Origin: Mycobacterium heckeshornense
GTDB taxonomy: Bacteria; Actinomycetota; Actinomycetes; Mycobacteriales; Mycobacteriaceae
DNA length: 64,000 nt
NCBI RefSeq assembly: GCF_016592155.1
Contig: NZ_AP024237.1
Span: 3,472,001 to 3,536,000 of the forward strand
Direction: 5' to 3'
Notes under the pieces: model-generated
Database searches by the model: none
Seen by the model: the letters and a program-made list of their open reading frames with translations, nothing else
What the model was told of the DNA's origin: nothing
Shown here: positions 8,353 through 18,691 of the stretch, piece after piece
Layout of the letters: each line of letters begins with the position of its first letter
How positions within the stretch are numbered: the first letter of the stretch is position 1
Made by a program: the position numbers and the translations under genes

Positions 8353-8850
8353 TCAATTTTCGGACGCCGCTTCAGTTTGCTCGCCACCTTCGGCCGACTG
8401 TTCGGGCTTGTCGGCTTCGGCCGTCTTGTCAGCGTCGGCGGCCTTCTTGGCGGCCTTCTTGGCGGGGGCCTTCTTCTTCGGGGTCGCGGCCTCGGTGGTC
8501 GGAGCGCCCTCGGCTTCGGCGAGCGCAGCGTTGAACAGCTCGAGCTTGCTCGGCTTGGGCGCCCGGGTCTTCAATTTGCCCTCGGCGCCGGGCAGTCCTT
8601 TGAACTTCTGCCAGTCGCCGGTAATCTTCAGCAGCTTCAGGACAGGCTCGGTGGGCTGAGCGCCGACCGACAGCCAGTACTGGGCCCGCTCGGAGTCGAT
8701 CTCGATGAGACTCGGCTCCTCCTTGGGGTGATACCGGCCGATGATCTCGATCGCGCGGCCGTCGCGGCGGGTACGCGCGTCGGCGACGGCGATGCGGTAC
8801 TGGGGATTGCGGACTTTGCCAAGCCGGGTGAGCTTGATCTTCACAGCCAT
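8353..8850 (-). CDS. rpsP: 30S ribosomal protein S16 with Lys/Ala-rich tail
   Basis: Small-subunit protein needed for 30S assembly. 165 aa; the conserved S16 domain covers about residues 1-85 ([20 protein letters not shown] ... [14 protein letters not shown]). A charged extension rich in Lys, Ala, Glu and Asp follows ([18 protein letters not shown]). Such extensions are usual in actinobacteria. First gene of the rpsP-KH-rimM-trmD operon, with a predicted promoter at 8983-8988 and a long leader. Confidence 0.96.
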   Translation of the reverse strand: MAVKIKLTRLGKVRNPQYRIAVADARTRRDGRAIEIIGRYHPKEEPSLIEIDSERAQYWLSVGAQPTEPVLKLLKITGDWQKFKGLPGAEGKLKTRAPKPSKLELFNAALAEAEGAPTTEAATPKKKAPAKKAAKKAADADKTAEADKPEQSAEGGEQTEAASEN

Positions 8851-8982
8851 TCAGCGACTTCTCCTGTGCGTGTCACGCTGCAATTCAGCGACCCGGGCAG
8901 GACGCCGGGGTCCGGTTTTGCCTCGCGTGTGGGGTCCGCCGGCAACGCCGGACGCGGCAAGTCACGCGGTGGACAGCCGCCC

Positions 8983-8988
8983 ATTGTG
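8983..8988 (-). promoter_or_regulatory. Predicted -10 element of the rpsP operon
   Basis: Minus strand reads TTCTGGCACAATGGGC: CACAAT hexamer with TTCCAC 18 bp upstream. The block TCTGGCACAAT is shared with the rplS upstream region at 5690. It implies a leader of about 125 nt before the rpsP ATG. Confidence 0.5.
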
Positions 8989-9032
8989 CCAGAACGCACC
9001 CGCCCGGTGGAATTCCGGCCGGTTGACCCCGC

Positions 9033-9090
9033 CGAGCAGACGCAGAATCCCCCTTTCCGGGCTGGAAAAGGGGGATTCTGCGTCTGCTCG
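9033..9090. terminator. Strong 24-bp stem hairpin after the SnoaL-like gene
   Basis: Arms 9033-9056 and 9067-9090 are exact reverse complements over 24 bp (CGAGCAGACGCAGAATCCCC ...), separated by a 10-nt loop. It is placed 11 bp downstream of the stop of the minus-strand gene at 9102-9521 and upstream of the rpsP promoter. The CGAGCAGACGCA arm recurs in the hairpins at 23794 and 41259. Confidence 0.8.
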
Positions 9091-9101
9091 CCGTCGAAAC
9101 G

Positions 9102-9521
9102 TCAGGCGCGGCGGTCGAAGCACTTGGCCTCAACCCGGCGACTCATCCGCCAGCCCTCGGCTGTGCGGACGAACTCGTCCTCGTACCACAGGCCCAACAG
9201 CATCGTGGTGGGTTTTTCGCCGCCGAACACCATCGGGTTGAAACAGAAGGTGCGCGCGGTCGCGGTGTCGCCGTCGATGCGGATCGACGGCAAGCCCAGC
9301 ATGTGCGCGTAGTTGGCGAAGCTCGGCAACACCTCGGTCAGCCACGCCTTCACCTCCGGGTAGCGGCCGTCCACGCCACCCATCGCGCGATAGTCGATGT
9401 ATGCCTCCGGGATGAACACCCTGTCGAGGTCGTCAAATCGACGGGAGTCGATGGCGGTGGAGTAGTCCACCAACAGCTGCTGAATCTCTAATCGGTCGGA
9501 TATTTCGGCCAGGCTCAACAT
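9102..9521 (-). CDS. SnoaL-like / NTF2-fold protein (Rv2910c ortholog)
   Basis: Single-domain protein of 139 aa with the nuclear-transport-factor-2 alpha/beta cone fold. The N-terminal helix EISDRLEIQQLLVDYSTAID followed by FDDLDRVF and the C-terminal strands WYEDEFVRTAEGWRMSRRVEA fit the SnoaL-like 4 family, which includes small dehydratases and isomerases acting on hydrophobic substrates. No catalytic assignment can be made from sequence. ATG 9521. Monocistronic on the minus strand, divergent from dacB2 with only about 48 bp between starts, and closed by a strong terminator. Confidence 0.85.
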   Translation of the reverse strand: MLSLAEISDRLEIQQLLVDYSTAIDSRRFDDLDRVFIPEAYIDYRAMGGVDGRYPEVKAWLTEVLPSFANYAHMLGLPSIRIDGDTATARTFCFNPMVFGGEKPTTMLLGLWYEDEFVRTAEGWRMSRRVEAKCFDRRA

Positions 9522-9569
9522 AGAAGTCGATTGAACACGATCCCGTGGCAGGGGCTACCCTCGGCGACC

Positions 9570-10445
9570 ATGCGGAAGCTTGTGTCGTGTTTCGCTGTCG
9601 TGATCGCCGCCGGGTTCTTGGGGCATCCGCCCGCGGCGACGGCCGACGCCACTGTCCAGCCGGTGGGCTCGGTGCCGATCCCCGACGGCCCGGCACAGAC
9701 CTGGATCGTCGCTGACCTCGACAGCGGGCGGGTGCTGGCCGCCCACGACGCGAACGTGCGCCACCCGCCCGCCAGCACCATCAAAGTCCTGTTAGCGCTG
9801 GTGGCGTTCGACGAGCTGAACCTGGACTCCACGGTCGTGGCCGACACCGTTGACACCCAGGTCGAGTGCAGCTGCGTCGGGGTCAAACCCGGCCGCAGCT
9901 ACACCGCACGCCAGCTGCTCGACGGTCTGCTGCTGGTATCGGGTAATGATGCGGCCAACACGCTGGCCCGCATGCTGGGCGGCCAGCAATCCACCGTGGC
10001 GAAGATGAACGCCAAGGCTGCGGCGCTGGGCGCGGCCAGTACGCAGGCGACGACCCCCTCGGGTTTGGACGGGCCGGGCGGCCCGGGCTGGTCGACCGCG
10101 CACGACCTGGCCGTCATCTTCCGGGCGGCCATGGCCAACCCGGTTTTCGCCCAGATCACCGCGGCTCCGTCGGCACAGTTTCCCGGCGACGATGGCGACC
10201 GGCCGATCGTCAACCAGGACGAGCTGTTGCAGCGCTACCCGGGTGCGATCGGCGGGAAGACCGGGTTTACCAACGCCGCTCGCAAGACGTTCGTCGGGGC
10301 CGCGGCCCGCGATGGCCGGCGGCTGGTCATCGCGATGATGTACGGCCTGGTGCACGAGGGCGGACCGACCTACTGGGATCAGGCCGCCGCTTTGTTCGAC
10401 TGGGGATTCGCGCAGGGCCCGCAGTCGGCCGTGGGCGCTCTGTAG
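9570..10445 (+). CDS. dacB2: D-alanyl-D-alanine carboxypeptidase
   Basis: Low-molecular-weight penicillin-binding protein that trims the terminal D-Ala of peptidoglycan stem peptides outside the membrane. 291 aa with an N-terminal signal peptide (MRKLVSCFAVVIAAGFLG ... ADA). Active-site triad motifs: STIK (SxxK) near residue 72, SGN near 127 and KTG in GAIGGKTGF near 230. Start set at ATG 9570 because MRKL is the family start; a frame extending to 9531 adds 13 residues that do not resemble it. Ortholog of Rv2911. Divergent from the SnoaL-like gene. Confidence 0.95.
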   Translation: MRKLVSCFAVVIAAGFLGHPPAATADATVQPVGSVPIPDGPAQTWIVADLDSGRVLAAHDANVRHPPASTIKVLLALVAFDELNLDSTVVADTVDTQVECSCVGVKPGRSYTARQLLDGLLLVSGNDAANTLARMLGGQQSTVAKMNAKAAALGAASTQATTPSGLDGPGGPGWSTAHDLAVIFRAAMANPVFAQITAAPSAQFPGDDGDRPIVNQDELLQRYPGAIGGKTGFTNAARKTFVGAAARDGRRLVIAMMYGLVHEGGPTYWDQAAALFDWGFAQGPQSAVGAL

Positions 10446-10488
10446 TCGGCTTGCACAGCCTCGCCGGACACAGGCCACCCGCTTTTAG

Positions 10489-11094
10489 TCAGCTGTCGCC
10501 CGGTACCCGGGCTATTCCGTTGAGCAGCAACGCCAGAAGCGGTATGCGCCGCGGCTCGATGTCGGGTTGAGGCAGCACCGCTTGCACAATGGCCGCCCCG
10601 TCAAATGTGTTGGCGACCATGGCCACCACGGCGGGAAACACGTCCTCCGGAAAGCTATCGGCACCAGGAAGCGCCCGGGCGACGTCGTAGATCTTCGAGC
10701 GGTACTGCTCAAGGACGCTTCGCAAAGTGGCCCTGAGCTTTTCGTCAGTGCGCGCAGCGACCATGAGTTCATACAACACAGCGTTCGCCGAATTGCGGGT
10801 GATGTCGCGAAGAATGGTCAGCACCGCCTCTAAAGGCGGCCTGTCAGCGGGTATTTCGGCGACCTGCTTGGTGAACAAGTCCAGTTGACGCCGCGACACC
10901 TCATTCGCCGTGGCCGCCATGAAGTCCCCCATGGTGGCGAAGTGCCGAAATAGCGCGCCGTCGGAAACCTTGGCGCGCTTGCTGATCGCAGCGGCGGATG
11001 CCCGCGCGTACCCGACTTCGGCGATGGTCGCGATGCTGGCGTCGAGCAGTCGGGCGACGGTTTCGTCGCGGCGCTGCCGCTGGGTTCTGGCCAT
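10489..11094 (-). CDS. TetR-family transcriptional regulator (Rv2912c ortholog)
   Basis: Repressor-type protein of 201 aa. The N-terminal helix-turn-helix runs from about residue 10 to 55 (RDETVARLLDASIATIAEVG ... KRAKVSDGALFRHFATMGDFM). The C-terminal ligand domain is variable and gives no hint of the effector. It starts at ATG 11094, 1 bp from the stop of the upstream amidohydrolase gene, so the two are co-transcribed and the regulator may control that gene. Confidence 0.93.
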   Translation of the reverse strand: MARTQRQRRDETVARLLDASIATIAEVGYARASAAAISKRAKVSDGALFRHFATMGDFMAATANEVSRRQLDLFTKQVAEIPADRPPLEAVLTILRDITRNSANAVLYELMVAARTDEKLRATLRSVLEQYRSKIYDVARALPGADSFPEDVFPAVVAMVANTFDGAAIVQAVLPQPDIEPRRIPLLALLLNGIARVPGDS

Positions 11095-11095
11095 C

Positions 11096-12877
11096 TCAGA
11101 CGCGCGCAGCCCGGGGTTGGTGAGCCCTGGCGCGCAGGAACCGGCCCGATTTCACCGTGGATGCGTAGCCGTCGCGGAACCGCCCGTGGCGACACACGAT
11201 CGCCCCGCCCACCCCGGTCGCCACCACTGCTGCGTCGTTGCGGTTGACCATGCGCCGCAAGCCACCGTAGAAGGGAACCGCCTCCTCGTAGTAGCCGTCC
11301 ACCGATTCGTCGAGGCCGGCCGGATCGATCACCACAAAATCTGCGCGGTCACCGCGCCGCAGCGTGCCGGCGTCGAGCCCGAACCAGTCGGCCACTTCGG
11401 CGGTCAGGCGATACACCGCCTGCTCGACGGTAAGAAACGGCGCCCCGGCTCGTTCGGCGTCCAGGGTGCGCTTGAGCAGTCGCAGCGGATAGTTGTAGAA
11501 CGCCATGTTGCGCAGATGCGCGCCGGCGTCGGAGAAACCCATGTGAATGGTGGGCTCGGCCGCGAGCTTGTTGAGTTGCCTGGGCCGGTGGTTGGCGACG
11601 GTCGTCGTCCACCGCACGTTGCGCTCACCGTTGTCGACGAGCACGTCGAGAAACGCATCCAGCGGGTGCAGTCCACGCTCGTCGGCGATCGCCCCGAAGC
11701 TCTTGCCGATCAGCGACGTATCGGGACACTCCACGATTACCGCGTCATGAAAGTCGCGGTGCCACAACGTCGGACCGAGCTTCTTGCGGTCGAACTCACG
11801 CCGGAATTTCCGACGGTAATCCAGGTCCGCGAGCAGTGTGTTGCGCTCCAGCTGGTCGCGGAGATGCAGCGCCGCGGTTCCCGCGCCGAACTCCTCGAAG
11901 ACCGGCAAATCGATTCCGTCGGCATACAGCTCGAACGGCACGGGCAGGTGCTGCAGGCGCACCTGCGAGCCCAGGACCGCATTGAGAAATCGTGTGCCCA
12001 GGCCAAACACACTGGCCGCGCCGGGCATCGACTTGGCGTCCGCGGAGACCAGCAGGCTCATCCGCACCGGCTTGCGGCGCCCGAACATGCGACCGCTGGC
12101 CAAGAAGAACAGCAATCCCGAAGCCGGCTTGGCAATATCGGGGGCACTCTGCAGAATGCGGCCGCGACGGCGCAGCACCTCGATCAGCTTGCGCCGCTCG
12201 TGCCAGGTGGCAAACGTGGACGGAAGCGCGCGCGACCGATAGCGGTCGCCGTCGAGCTTGTCGATGGCCGCATCCATTCCCGACATGCCGAGCAGCCCCG
12301 CGTCGAGCGCCTCGTCGAGCAATGCCGTCATCCGCGCCAATTCGGCGTCAGTCGGTCGTACGCCGCCGTCGGTGGCCCGGCCCAGGCCCAGCACGGCTGT
12401 GCGCAGGTCCGAATGACCGACCAGCGAGCCGATGTTCGGCCCGAGCGGCAAGTCATCAAGCGCTGCAACGTATTCGGCGGCTGTCGACCAGGTCCTCTTG
12501 GCCTGCAGCGCGCCGAACACAAATTCGCGCGGCACGGCCTCGACCCTGCTGAACAGGTCGGCGGCGTCCGCCGGCTGGGCGTACACGGTCGACAGCGAAC
12601 AGTTGCCCAGCAGTACCGTGGTGACGCCGTGCCGCACCGACTCCCGCAATCCGGGGTCCAGCAGCACCTCGGCGTCGTAGTGGGTGTGCACGTCGATGAA
12701 CCCCGGGACCACCCACTTGCCGGCCGCGTCGATCACCTCCGGGCAGCCCGCCTCGTCCAGCGGCTCGGCGGACACGGCCGCGACCACGCCATCGCGAATC
12801 CCCAGCGTGCGGGGCTGCGGGGGGCGGCCGGTGCCGTCGAACCACAGCCCGTCGCGAACAATGACGTCGTAGCCCAC
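11096..12877 (-). CDS. D-amino-acid aminohydrolase / N-acyl-D-amino-acid deacylase family (Rv2913c ortholog)
   Basis: Metal-dependent amidohydrolase of 593 aa. The metal-binding motif VHTHYD is in FIDVHTHYDAEVLLDP near residue 62. [13 protein letters not shown] near residue 455 and GTLRRGDRADFVVIDPAGLD near 510 are typical of the D-aminoacylase/dihydroorotase-like superfamily. The substrate is not known. GTG start at 12877 is preceded by GGAGGTGCC. It is followed within 1 bp by the TetR gene. A long antisense frame covers this gene but is a codon-bias shadow. Confidence 0.9.
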   Translation of the reverse strand: MGYDVIVRDGLWFDGTGRPPQPRTLGIRDGVVAAVSAEPLDEAGCPEVIDAAGKWVVPGFIDVHTHYDAEVLLDPGLRESVRHGVTTVLLGNCSLSTVYAQPADAADLFSRVEAVPREFVFGALQAKRTWSTAAEYVAALDDLPLGPNIGSLVGHSDLRTAVLGLGRATDGGVRPTDAELARMTALLDEALDAGLLGMSGMDAAIDKLDGDRYRSRALPSTFATWHERRKLIEVLRRRGRILQSAPDIAKPASGLLFFLASGRMFGRRKPVRMSLLVSADAKSMPGAASVFGLGTRFLNAVLGSQVRLQHLPVPFELYADGIDLPVFEEFGAGTAALHLRDQLERNTLLADLDYRRKFRREFDRKKLGPTLWHRDFHDAVIVECPDTSLIGKSFGAIADERGLHPLDAFLDVLVDNGERNVRWTTTVANHRPRQLNKLAAEPTIHMGFSDAGAHLRNMAFYNYPLRLLKRTLDAERAGAPFLTVEQAVYRLTAEVADWFGLDAGTLRRGDRADFVVIDPAGLDESVDGYYEEAVPFYGGLRRMVNRNDAAVVATGVGGAIVCRHGRFRDGYASTVKSGRFLRARAHQPRAARV

Positions 12878-12960
12878 GGCACCTCCAGGTCCAGAGTTTT
12901 CCGTGAGCCTAGCGTGGTTAGCAAGTACTTACAATCTTTTTGCCCTTATGCGCTTGCCCG

Positions 12961-14634
12961 TCACCGCGTCGTCGTCGGGGCCGCCGCAGTGCCGGTGCCA
13001 GGAACGGGCACGACGATGCCAGGGGGCACCTCGCCGACTCGCGCGGCCACAGCCGGAATAACGATCCGTCCGCCCTTTTGGCCGCACTCATCGGTTTCGA
13101 CGGTCACCGTCATCACCCCGCGCAGCGGGCCATGCGTCTGCGGTTGCAACGAAATCGTTTGCGTGGTGGTCTCTTTCGCCGCTGTTCCGTTCGGCCCCAC
13201 GCAGGGGAACTGGACGATTTCCGGTCGCGACTGCCAGGCGCCGTCACGAAAATCCAGGGTAAGGGTGTGCCCGCCGCTTGCCGCGCTCACCGTGTGGTGG
13301 TCGTTGTCGTCGAGTAAGACACCGCCGGCAACACATCCGGCCGGTGTGCACGACGAACGAAATGCCCACCAGGTGGTCACGTTCGGCGGCTGCGGGTCGG
13401 GGATGTCGTTGTAGGTCTGCTGGGCGCGGTTGACGTCGACCTGGTAGGTGCCGTCGAGCATGGCAGCCGGTGCTGCCGGCGAGCTGCTGATCGTCGTGGG
13501 AGCCCGGCTTAACGTCGTCGCGGGAATGCCCGCCCGGGCGGGCGTCGTGTGGTTACTGCGATAGATGGTGCCCACTGCCAGCAAGCCGATGAGCAATGTG
13601 AGCGCCGCCCCGGCGGCCGACCCGAGCATGATCCACGGCCATCGGCGGCTCGCCCGCATCGGCACGGTGGCCACCGACAGCACACCGCTGCGCCGCCCAG
13701 ACAACGGTCGCCGCACCGCTGCCAGCAGCGACCGGGCAGTGCTGCCAGGGCGATTCGGCTGCGATTGGCCTGCCCCGGCCACGCTTTCGACCGCTGCTTC
13801 ATCGGGGTAGTCCAGGGCGAAGACTGCCTCCGGGCTGCGATCACCGACCAGAACGCCCGCCTGTTCGCTTAGCGCGTTGGCGAATTGAACACAGCTAGCG
13901 AACCGGTCGGCCGGGTTTTCGGCCAGCGCTATCGACAGCACACGGTCGAGATGACCAAGTTGCGGGTGCCGATCGCCGCGTCGGGGCTGCGCTCCGGTGA
14001 GCAGATGAACGGCGGTGGCCGCGAGCGCGTACTGGTCGGCGCGCGCGTCGATGGGCGGGCCGGTTAACTGCTCCGGCGCGGCGTAGGCGTACGCACCCGC
14101 GTCCGTGTTCCTGCGTCCCAGCCGTCGGACGGTACTGAGTTGTCGCGCTATTCCGAAGTCCGTCAACAGGATTCGTGGTTCACCATTGCCCGGGTTGGTC
14201 AAAAAAATGTTGGCTGGTGCGACGTTGCGGTGCAGCATTCCGCGCTGATGCGCATAATCCAGTGCCCCGGCGGTGGCTGCGATGATCGACAGCGCCTCAC
14301 CGGCCGGCATCCCGGCTGGAAACTGCTCGCGGATGAGCTGCGCGGCGTTGATGCCGTCGAGGTATTCCATGGCGATCCACAGCCGGCCGTCGAACTCGCC
14401 GCGGCCATACACCTGCCCGATGTGCGGGTGATACAGCGTGGTGGCAATCGGGGCTTCCCGATGGAATCTCTCGCAAAACTCACGGTCCGCTGTCATCGCC
14501 CGGGGGAGGATTTTCAGTGCGTCCTGGCGCGACAGCCCGGGATGCTGGGCGAGATAGACCTCACCCGCTTCACCGCTGCCCAGCATCCGGATGATGGTGT
14601 AACCGGCGAAGGTCGACCCAGGGGCCAACGGCAT
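12961..14634 (-). CDS. pknI: Receptor-type Ser/Thr protein kinase PknI, HRN in place of HRD
   Basis: Transmembrane kinase of 557 aa. The cytoplasmic kinase domain covers about residues 10-260: Gly loop GSGEAGEV (19-26), ATP-anchoring Lys41 in ALK, catalytic loop LHRNVAPAN with Asn137 where most kinases have Asp, DFG at 159-161, and AAPEQL near 185-190. A linker follows, then one membrane segment at about 333-357 and an extracytoplasmic sensor of about 200 residues with paired Cys. The loss of the catalytic Asp predicts weak or atypical phosphotransfer unless another residue serves. ATG at 14634. Position between the two amidohydrolases matches Rv2914c. Confidence 0.94.
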   Translation of the reverse strand: MPLAPGSTFAGYTIIRMLGSGEAGEVYLAQHPGLSRQDALKILPRAMTADREFCERFHREAPIATTLYHPHIGQVYGRGEFDGRLWIAMEYLDGINAAQLIREQFPAGMPAGEALSIIAATAGALDYAHQRGMLHRNVAPANIFLTNPGNGEPRILLTDFGIARQLSTVRRLGRRNTDAGAYAYAAPEQLTGPPIDARADQYALAATAVHLLTGAQPRRGDRHPQLGHLDRVLSIALAENPADRFASCVQFANALSEQAGVLVGDRSPEAVFALDYPDEAAVESVAGAGQSQPNRPGSTARSLLAAVRRPLSGRRSGVLSVATVPMRASRRWPWIMLGSAAGAALTLLIGLLAVGTIYRSNHTTPARAGIPATTLSRAPTTISSSPAAPAAMLDGTYQVDVNRAQQTYNDIPDPQPPNVTTWWAFRSSCTPAGCVAGGVLLDDNDHHTVSAASGGHTLTLDFRDGAWQSRPEIVQFPCVGPNGTAAKETTTQTISLQPQTHGPLRGVMTVTVETDECGQKGGRIVIPAVAARVGEVPPGIVVPVPGTGTAAAPTTTR

Positions 14635-14671
14635 TCCTCGATCCTATCGGCGGTCGCGGCCGCGCGTCGGC

Positions 14672-15739
14672 TCAGAACAGCCGGCCGCGCAATATCACGA
14701 GGTCGGGGCTGCTGAGCACCGCGGGACCGTGCCGCGGATCGTCCTTGTAGCACAACAGATCCGCCGATGCGCCATGATCCAGGCCGGGACGGCCCAGCCA
14801 GCGTCGGGCATCCCAGGACGCCGCGCCCAGCGCCTCGCCTGCGCTCATTCCGATGCGCTTGAGCGCCTCGACCTCGTCGGCGATGCGACCATGGGCCACC
14901 ATGGTGCCGGCGTCGGTGCCCGCATACACCGGTATGCCCGCTTCGCGCGCGGCGGCGATCCGTGCATAACACTTGGCATGCAGGTCGCGCATGTGGGCCG
15001 CGTACCTCGGGTAGCGGTCTGCGGAAGCCGCGATCCCCGGAAAGTTTTCGATGTTGATCAGCGTGGGCACCAATGCGGTGCCATGCTCGACCATCAGCTC
15101 GATCGTGTCGTCGGTGACCCCGGTGCCGTGTTCGATGCAGTCGATCCCGGCATTGATCAAGCCGGGCAGCGCATCCTCGCCGAAGACGTGCGCGGTGACC
15201 CGCGCTCCGTGGGCGTGCGCGACATCGATCGCCGTCTTCAGCACGCCGTCGGACCACAGCGGCGCGAGATCGCCCACCTGCCGGTCGATCCAGTCCCCGA
15301 CAAGCTTCACCCACCCGTCACCTCGCCGCGCCTGCTCGGCGACCAACCGGGGCAGCTGCGATTCATCGTCGAGTTCGATTGCGAAACCAGGCGTATAGCG
15401 CTTGGGGCGGGCGAGATGCCGGCCCGCGCGGATGATCCGCGGCAGATCGGCGTGATCGTCCAGGCTGCGGGTGTCGGTCGGCGAACCGCAGTCCCTCAGC
15501 AGTAACGCACCCACGTCGCGTTCGGTCTCGGCCTGGTCGATCGCCTCGTCGAGGTCGACGACGCCGTGCGCGCCCAACCCGACATGACAGTGGGCATCCA
15601 CCAGGCCCGGAATGATCCAGCCGCCGTCGAACACGGTGTCGGCACCGGCGACCGGCTCGAGGCTGATCTGCCCGTCGACGATCCACAGCTCGAGCGCGGC
15701 TTCGTCGGGCAAACCTCTGCCCCGAATGTGAAGCCGCAT
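14672..15739 (-). CDS. Amidohydrolase family protein (Rv2915c ortholog)
   Basis: Metal-dependent hydrolase of 355 aa. The first metal site is VDAHCHVGLG near residue 48, the carboxylated-Lys region is GWVKLVGDWIDR near 141, and later ligands are IDCIEHGTGV near 200 and VYAGTDAGTM near 269. The layout resembles imidazolonepropionase-like and prolidase-like amidohydrolases; the substrate is not known. ATG 15739, 4 bp downstream of the ffh stop, so it is probably co-transcribed with ffh. Confidence 0.88.
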   Translation of the reverse strand: MRLHIRGRGLPDEAALELWIVDGQISLEPVAGADTVFDGGWIIPGLVDAHCHVGLGAHGVVDLDEAIDQAETERDVGALLLRDCGSPTDTRSLDDHADLPRIIRAGRHLARPKRYTPGFAIELDDESQLPRLVAEQARRGDGWVKLVGDWIDRQVGDLAPLWSDGVLKTAIDVAHAHGARVTAHVFGEDALPGLINAGIDCIEHGTGVTDDTIELMVEHGTALVPTLINIENFPGIAASADRYPRYAAHMRDLHAKCYARIAAAREAGIPVYAGTDAGTMVAHGRIADEVEALKRIGMSAGEALGAASWDARRWLGRPGLDHGASADLLCYKDDPRHGPAVLSSPDLVILRGRLF

Positions 15740-15743
15740 CCGG

Positions 15744-17291
15744 CTACTTCTGGCCCGGGAACTTCAGTGTCGACAAGTCGATGTCTGCCAGTCCCGGCGG
15801 CAGCTCGTTCAACCCCTGCGGCATGTGGGACAGATCCGGGAACCCCGCCGGCAAGCCGGCGCCGAGCTGGCCGCGCGCCTTGGGCGGTGTGGGACCGCGC
15901 TTCTTGCCTTTCTTTCCCTTGCCCGCTTTGGCTTTCGCGGCCTTGCGCCCGGATTTGCGCCCCAACCCGGGCATGCCCATGCTGCCCATCATCGACGACA
16001 TCATCTTGCGGGCCTCGAAGAACCGGTCGACCAGCTGGTTGACCTCGGCGACCGTCACGCCGGAGCCATTGGCGATGCGCAGCCGCCGCGAGGCGTTGAT
16101 GATCTTGGGGTCGGCCCGCTCCTGCGGTGTCATCCCGCGGATGATGGCCTGCAGCCGGTCGAGCTGTTTGTCGTCGACGGCGGCCAGCGCCTCCTTCATC
16201 TGGCCGGCGCCGGGCAACATGCTCAGCAGGTTGCCGATCGGTCCCATCTTGCGAATCGCGAGCATCTGCTCGAGGAAGTCCTCCAGGGTCAGCTCCCCGG
16301 TGCTGATCTTGGCGGCGGCGGCCTCGGCCTGTTGGGCGTCGAAGACCTGTTCGGCCTGCTCGATCAGGCTCAGGACGTCACCCATGCCCAGGATGCGACT
16401 GGCCATCCGGTCGGGATGGAAGACGTCGAAGTCCTCCAGCTTTTCGCCGGTGGACGCGAAAAGAATTGGCACACCTGTTACTTCGCGCACCGACAGCGCG
16501 GCGCCGCCTCGGGCGTCACCGTCGAGTTTGGTCAGCACCACGCCGGTGAAGCCGACACCCGCGCCGAACGCTTCGGCGGTGGTGACGGCGTCTTGCCCGA
16601 TCATCGCGTCCAGGACGAACAGCACTTCGTCGGGATCGATGGCGGCGCGGATGGCGGCGGCCTGGGCCATCATCTCGTCGTCGATACCGAGCCGTCCGGC
16701 GGTGTCGACGACGACGACGTCGAAATGTTTGGTCCGCGCCTCGGCGAGCCCTTGGGCGGCCACCGCGACCGGATCACCGGGGCCGGCGTCGGGCGACGCG
16801 CCGGGATGCGGCGCGAACACCGGGACCCCGGCCCGCTCACCGACGACCTGCAGCTGGTTCACCGCCGCGGGCCGCTGCAGGTCGGCAGCCACCAGAAGCG
16901 GTGTGTGCCCTTGTCCGCGAAGCCATTTGGCCAGTTTTCCGGCTAGCGTGGTCTTACCCGAGCCTTGCAGGCCGGCGAGCATGATCACCGTCGGCGGAGT
17001 TTTCGCGAATGCGAGTTGTCGGGTTTGGCCACCGAGGATGCCGATCAGTTCTTCGTTGACGATCTTGACGACCTGCTGTGCGGGGTTGAGCGCGCCGGAG
17101 ACTTCGGCGCCCTTGGCGCGTTCTTTGATCCGGCTGATGAACGCCCGCACCACCGGCAGCGCGACGTCGGCTTCCAGCAGCGCCAGCCGGATTTCGCGGG
17201 TGGTGGCGTCGATGTCGGCGTCGGTCAACCGACCCTTGCCGCGCAGGCTCTGCAGGGCGCCGGTCAGGCGGTCGGAGAGTGATTCGAACAC
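15744..17291 (-). CDS. ffh: Signal recognition particle protein Ffh
   Basis: SRP GTPase that binds signal sequences on ribosomes and docks with FtsY. 515 aa with the standard N domain (1-85), a G domain with P-loop GLQGSGKTTLAGKLA near residue 109, DTAGRLGIDDEMM near 195 and TKLDGDARGG near 250, and a methionine-rich M domain from about 300 to 450. The tail is Lys/Gly-rich. GTG start at 17291. Divergent from the methyltransferase gene. Its partner ftsY lies at 25727-26983. Confidence 0.97.
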   Translation of the reverse strand: MFESLSDRLTGALQSLRGKGRLTDADIDATTREIRLALLEADVALPVVRAFISRIKERAKGAEVSGALNPAQQVVKIVNEELIGILGGQTRQLAFAKTPPTVIMLAGLQGSGKTTLAGKLAKWLRGQGHTPLLVAADLQRPAAVNQLQVVGERAGVPVFAPHPGASPDAGPGDPVAVAAQGLAEARTKHFDVVVVDTAGRLGIDDEMMAQAAAIRAAIDPDEVLFVLDAMIGQDAVTTAEAFGAGVGFTGVVLTKLDGDARGGAALSVREVTGVPILFASTGEKLEDFDVFHPDRMASRILGMGDVLSLIEQAEQVFDAQQAEAAAAKISTGELTLEDFLEQMLAIRKMGPIGNLLSMLPGAGQMKEALAAVDDKQLDRLQAIIRGMTPQERADPKIINASRRLRIANGSGVTVAEVNQLVDRFFEARKMMSSMMGSMGMPGLGRKSGRKAAKAKAGKGKKGKKRGPTPPKARGQLGAGLPAGFPDLSHMPQGLNELPPGLADIDLSTLKFPGQK

Positions 17292-17305
17292 GCCGACCAG
17301 CGTAG

Positions 17306-18691
<1,386 letters not shown>

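Noticed and set aside
10910..13414. An 834-codon open frame on the plus strand
   Set aside because: It is antisense to the well-supported TetR and D-aminoacylase genes, is Arg/His/Gln-rich and has no domain. Long antisense frames are usual in high-GC DNA.
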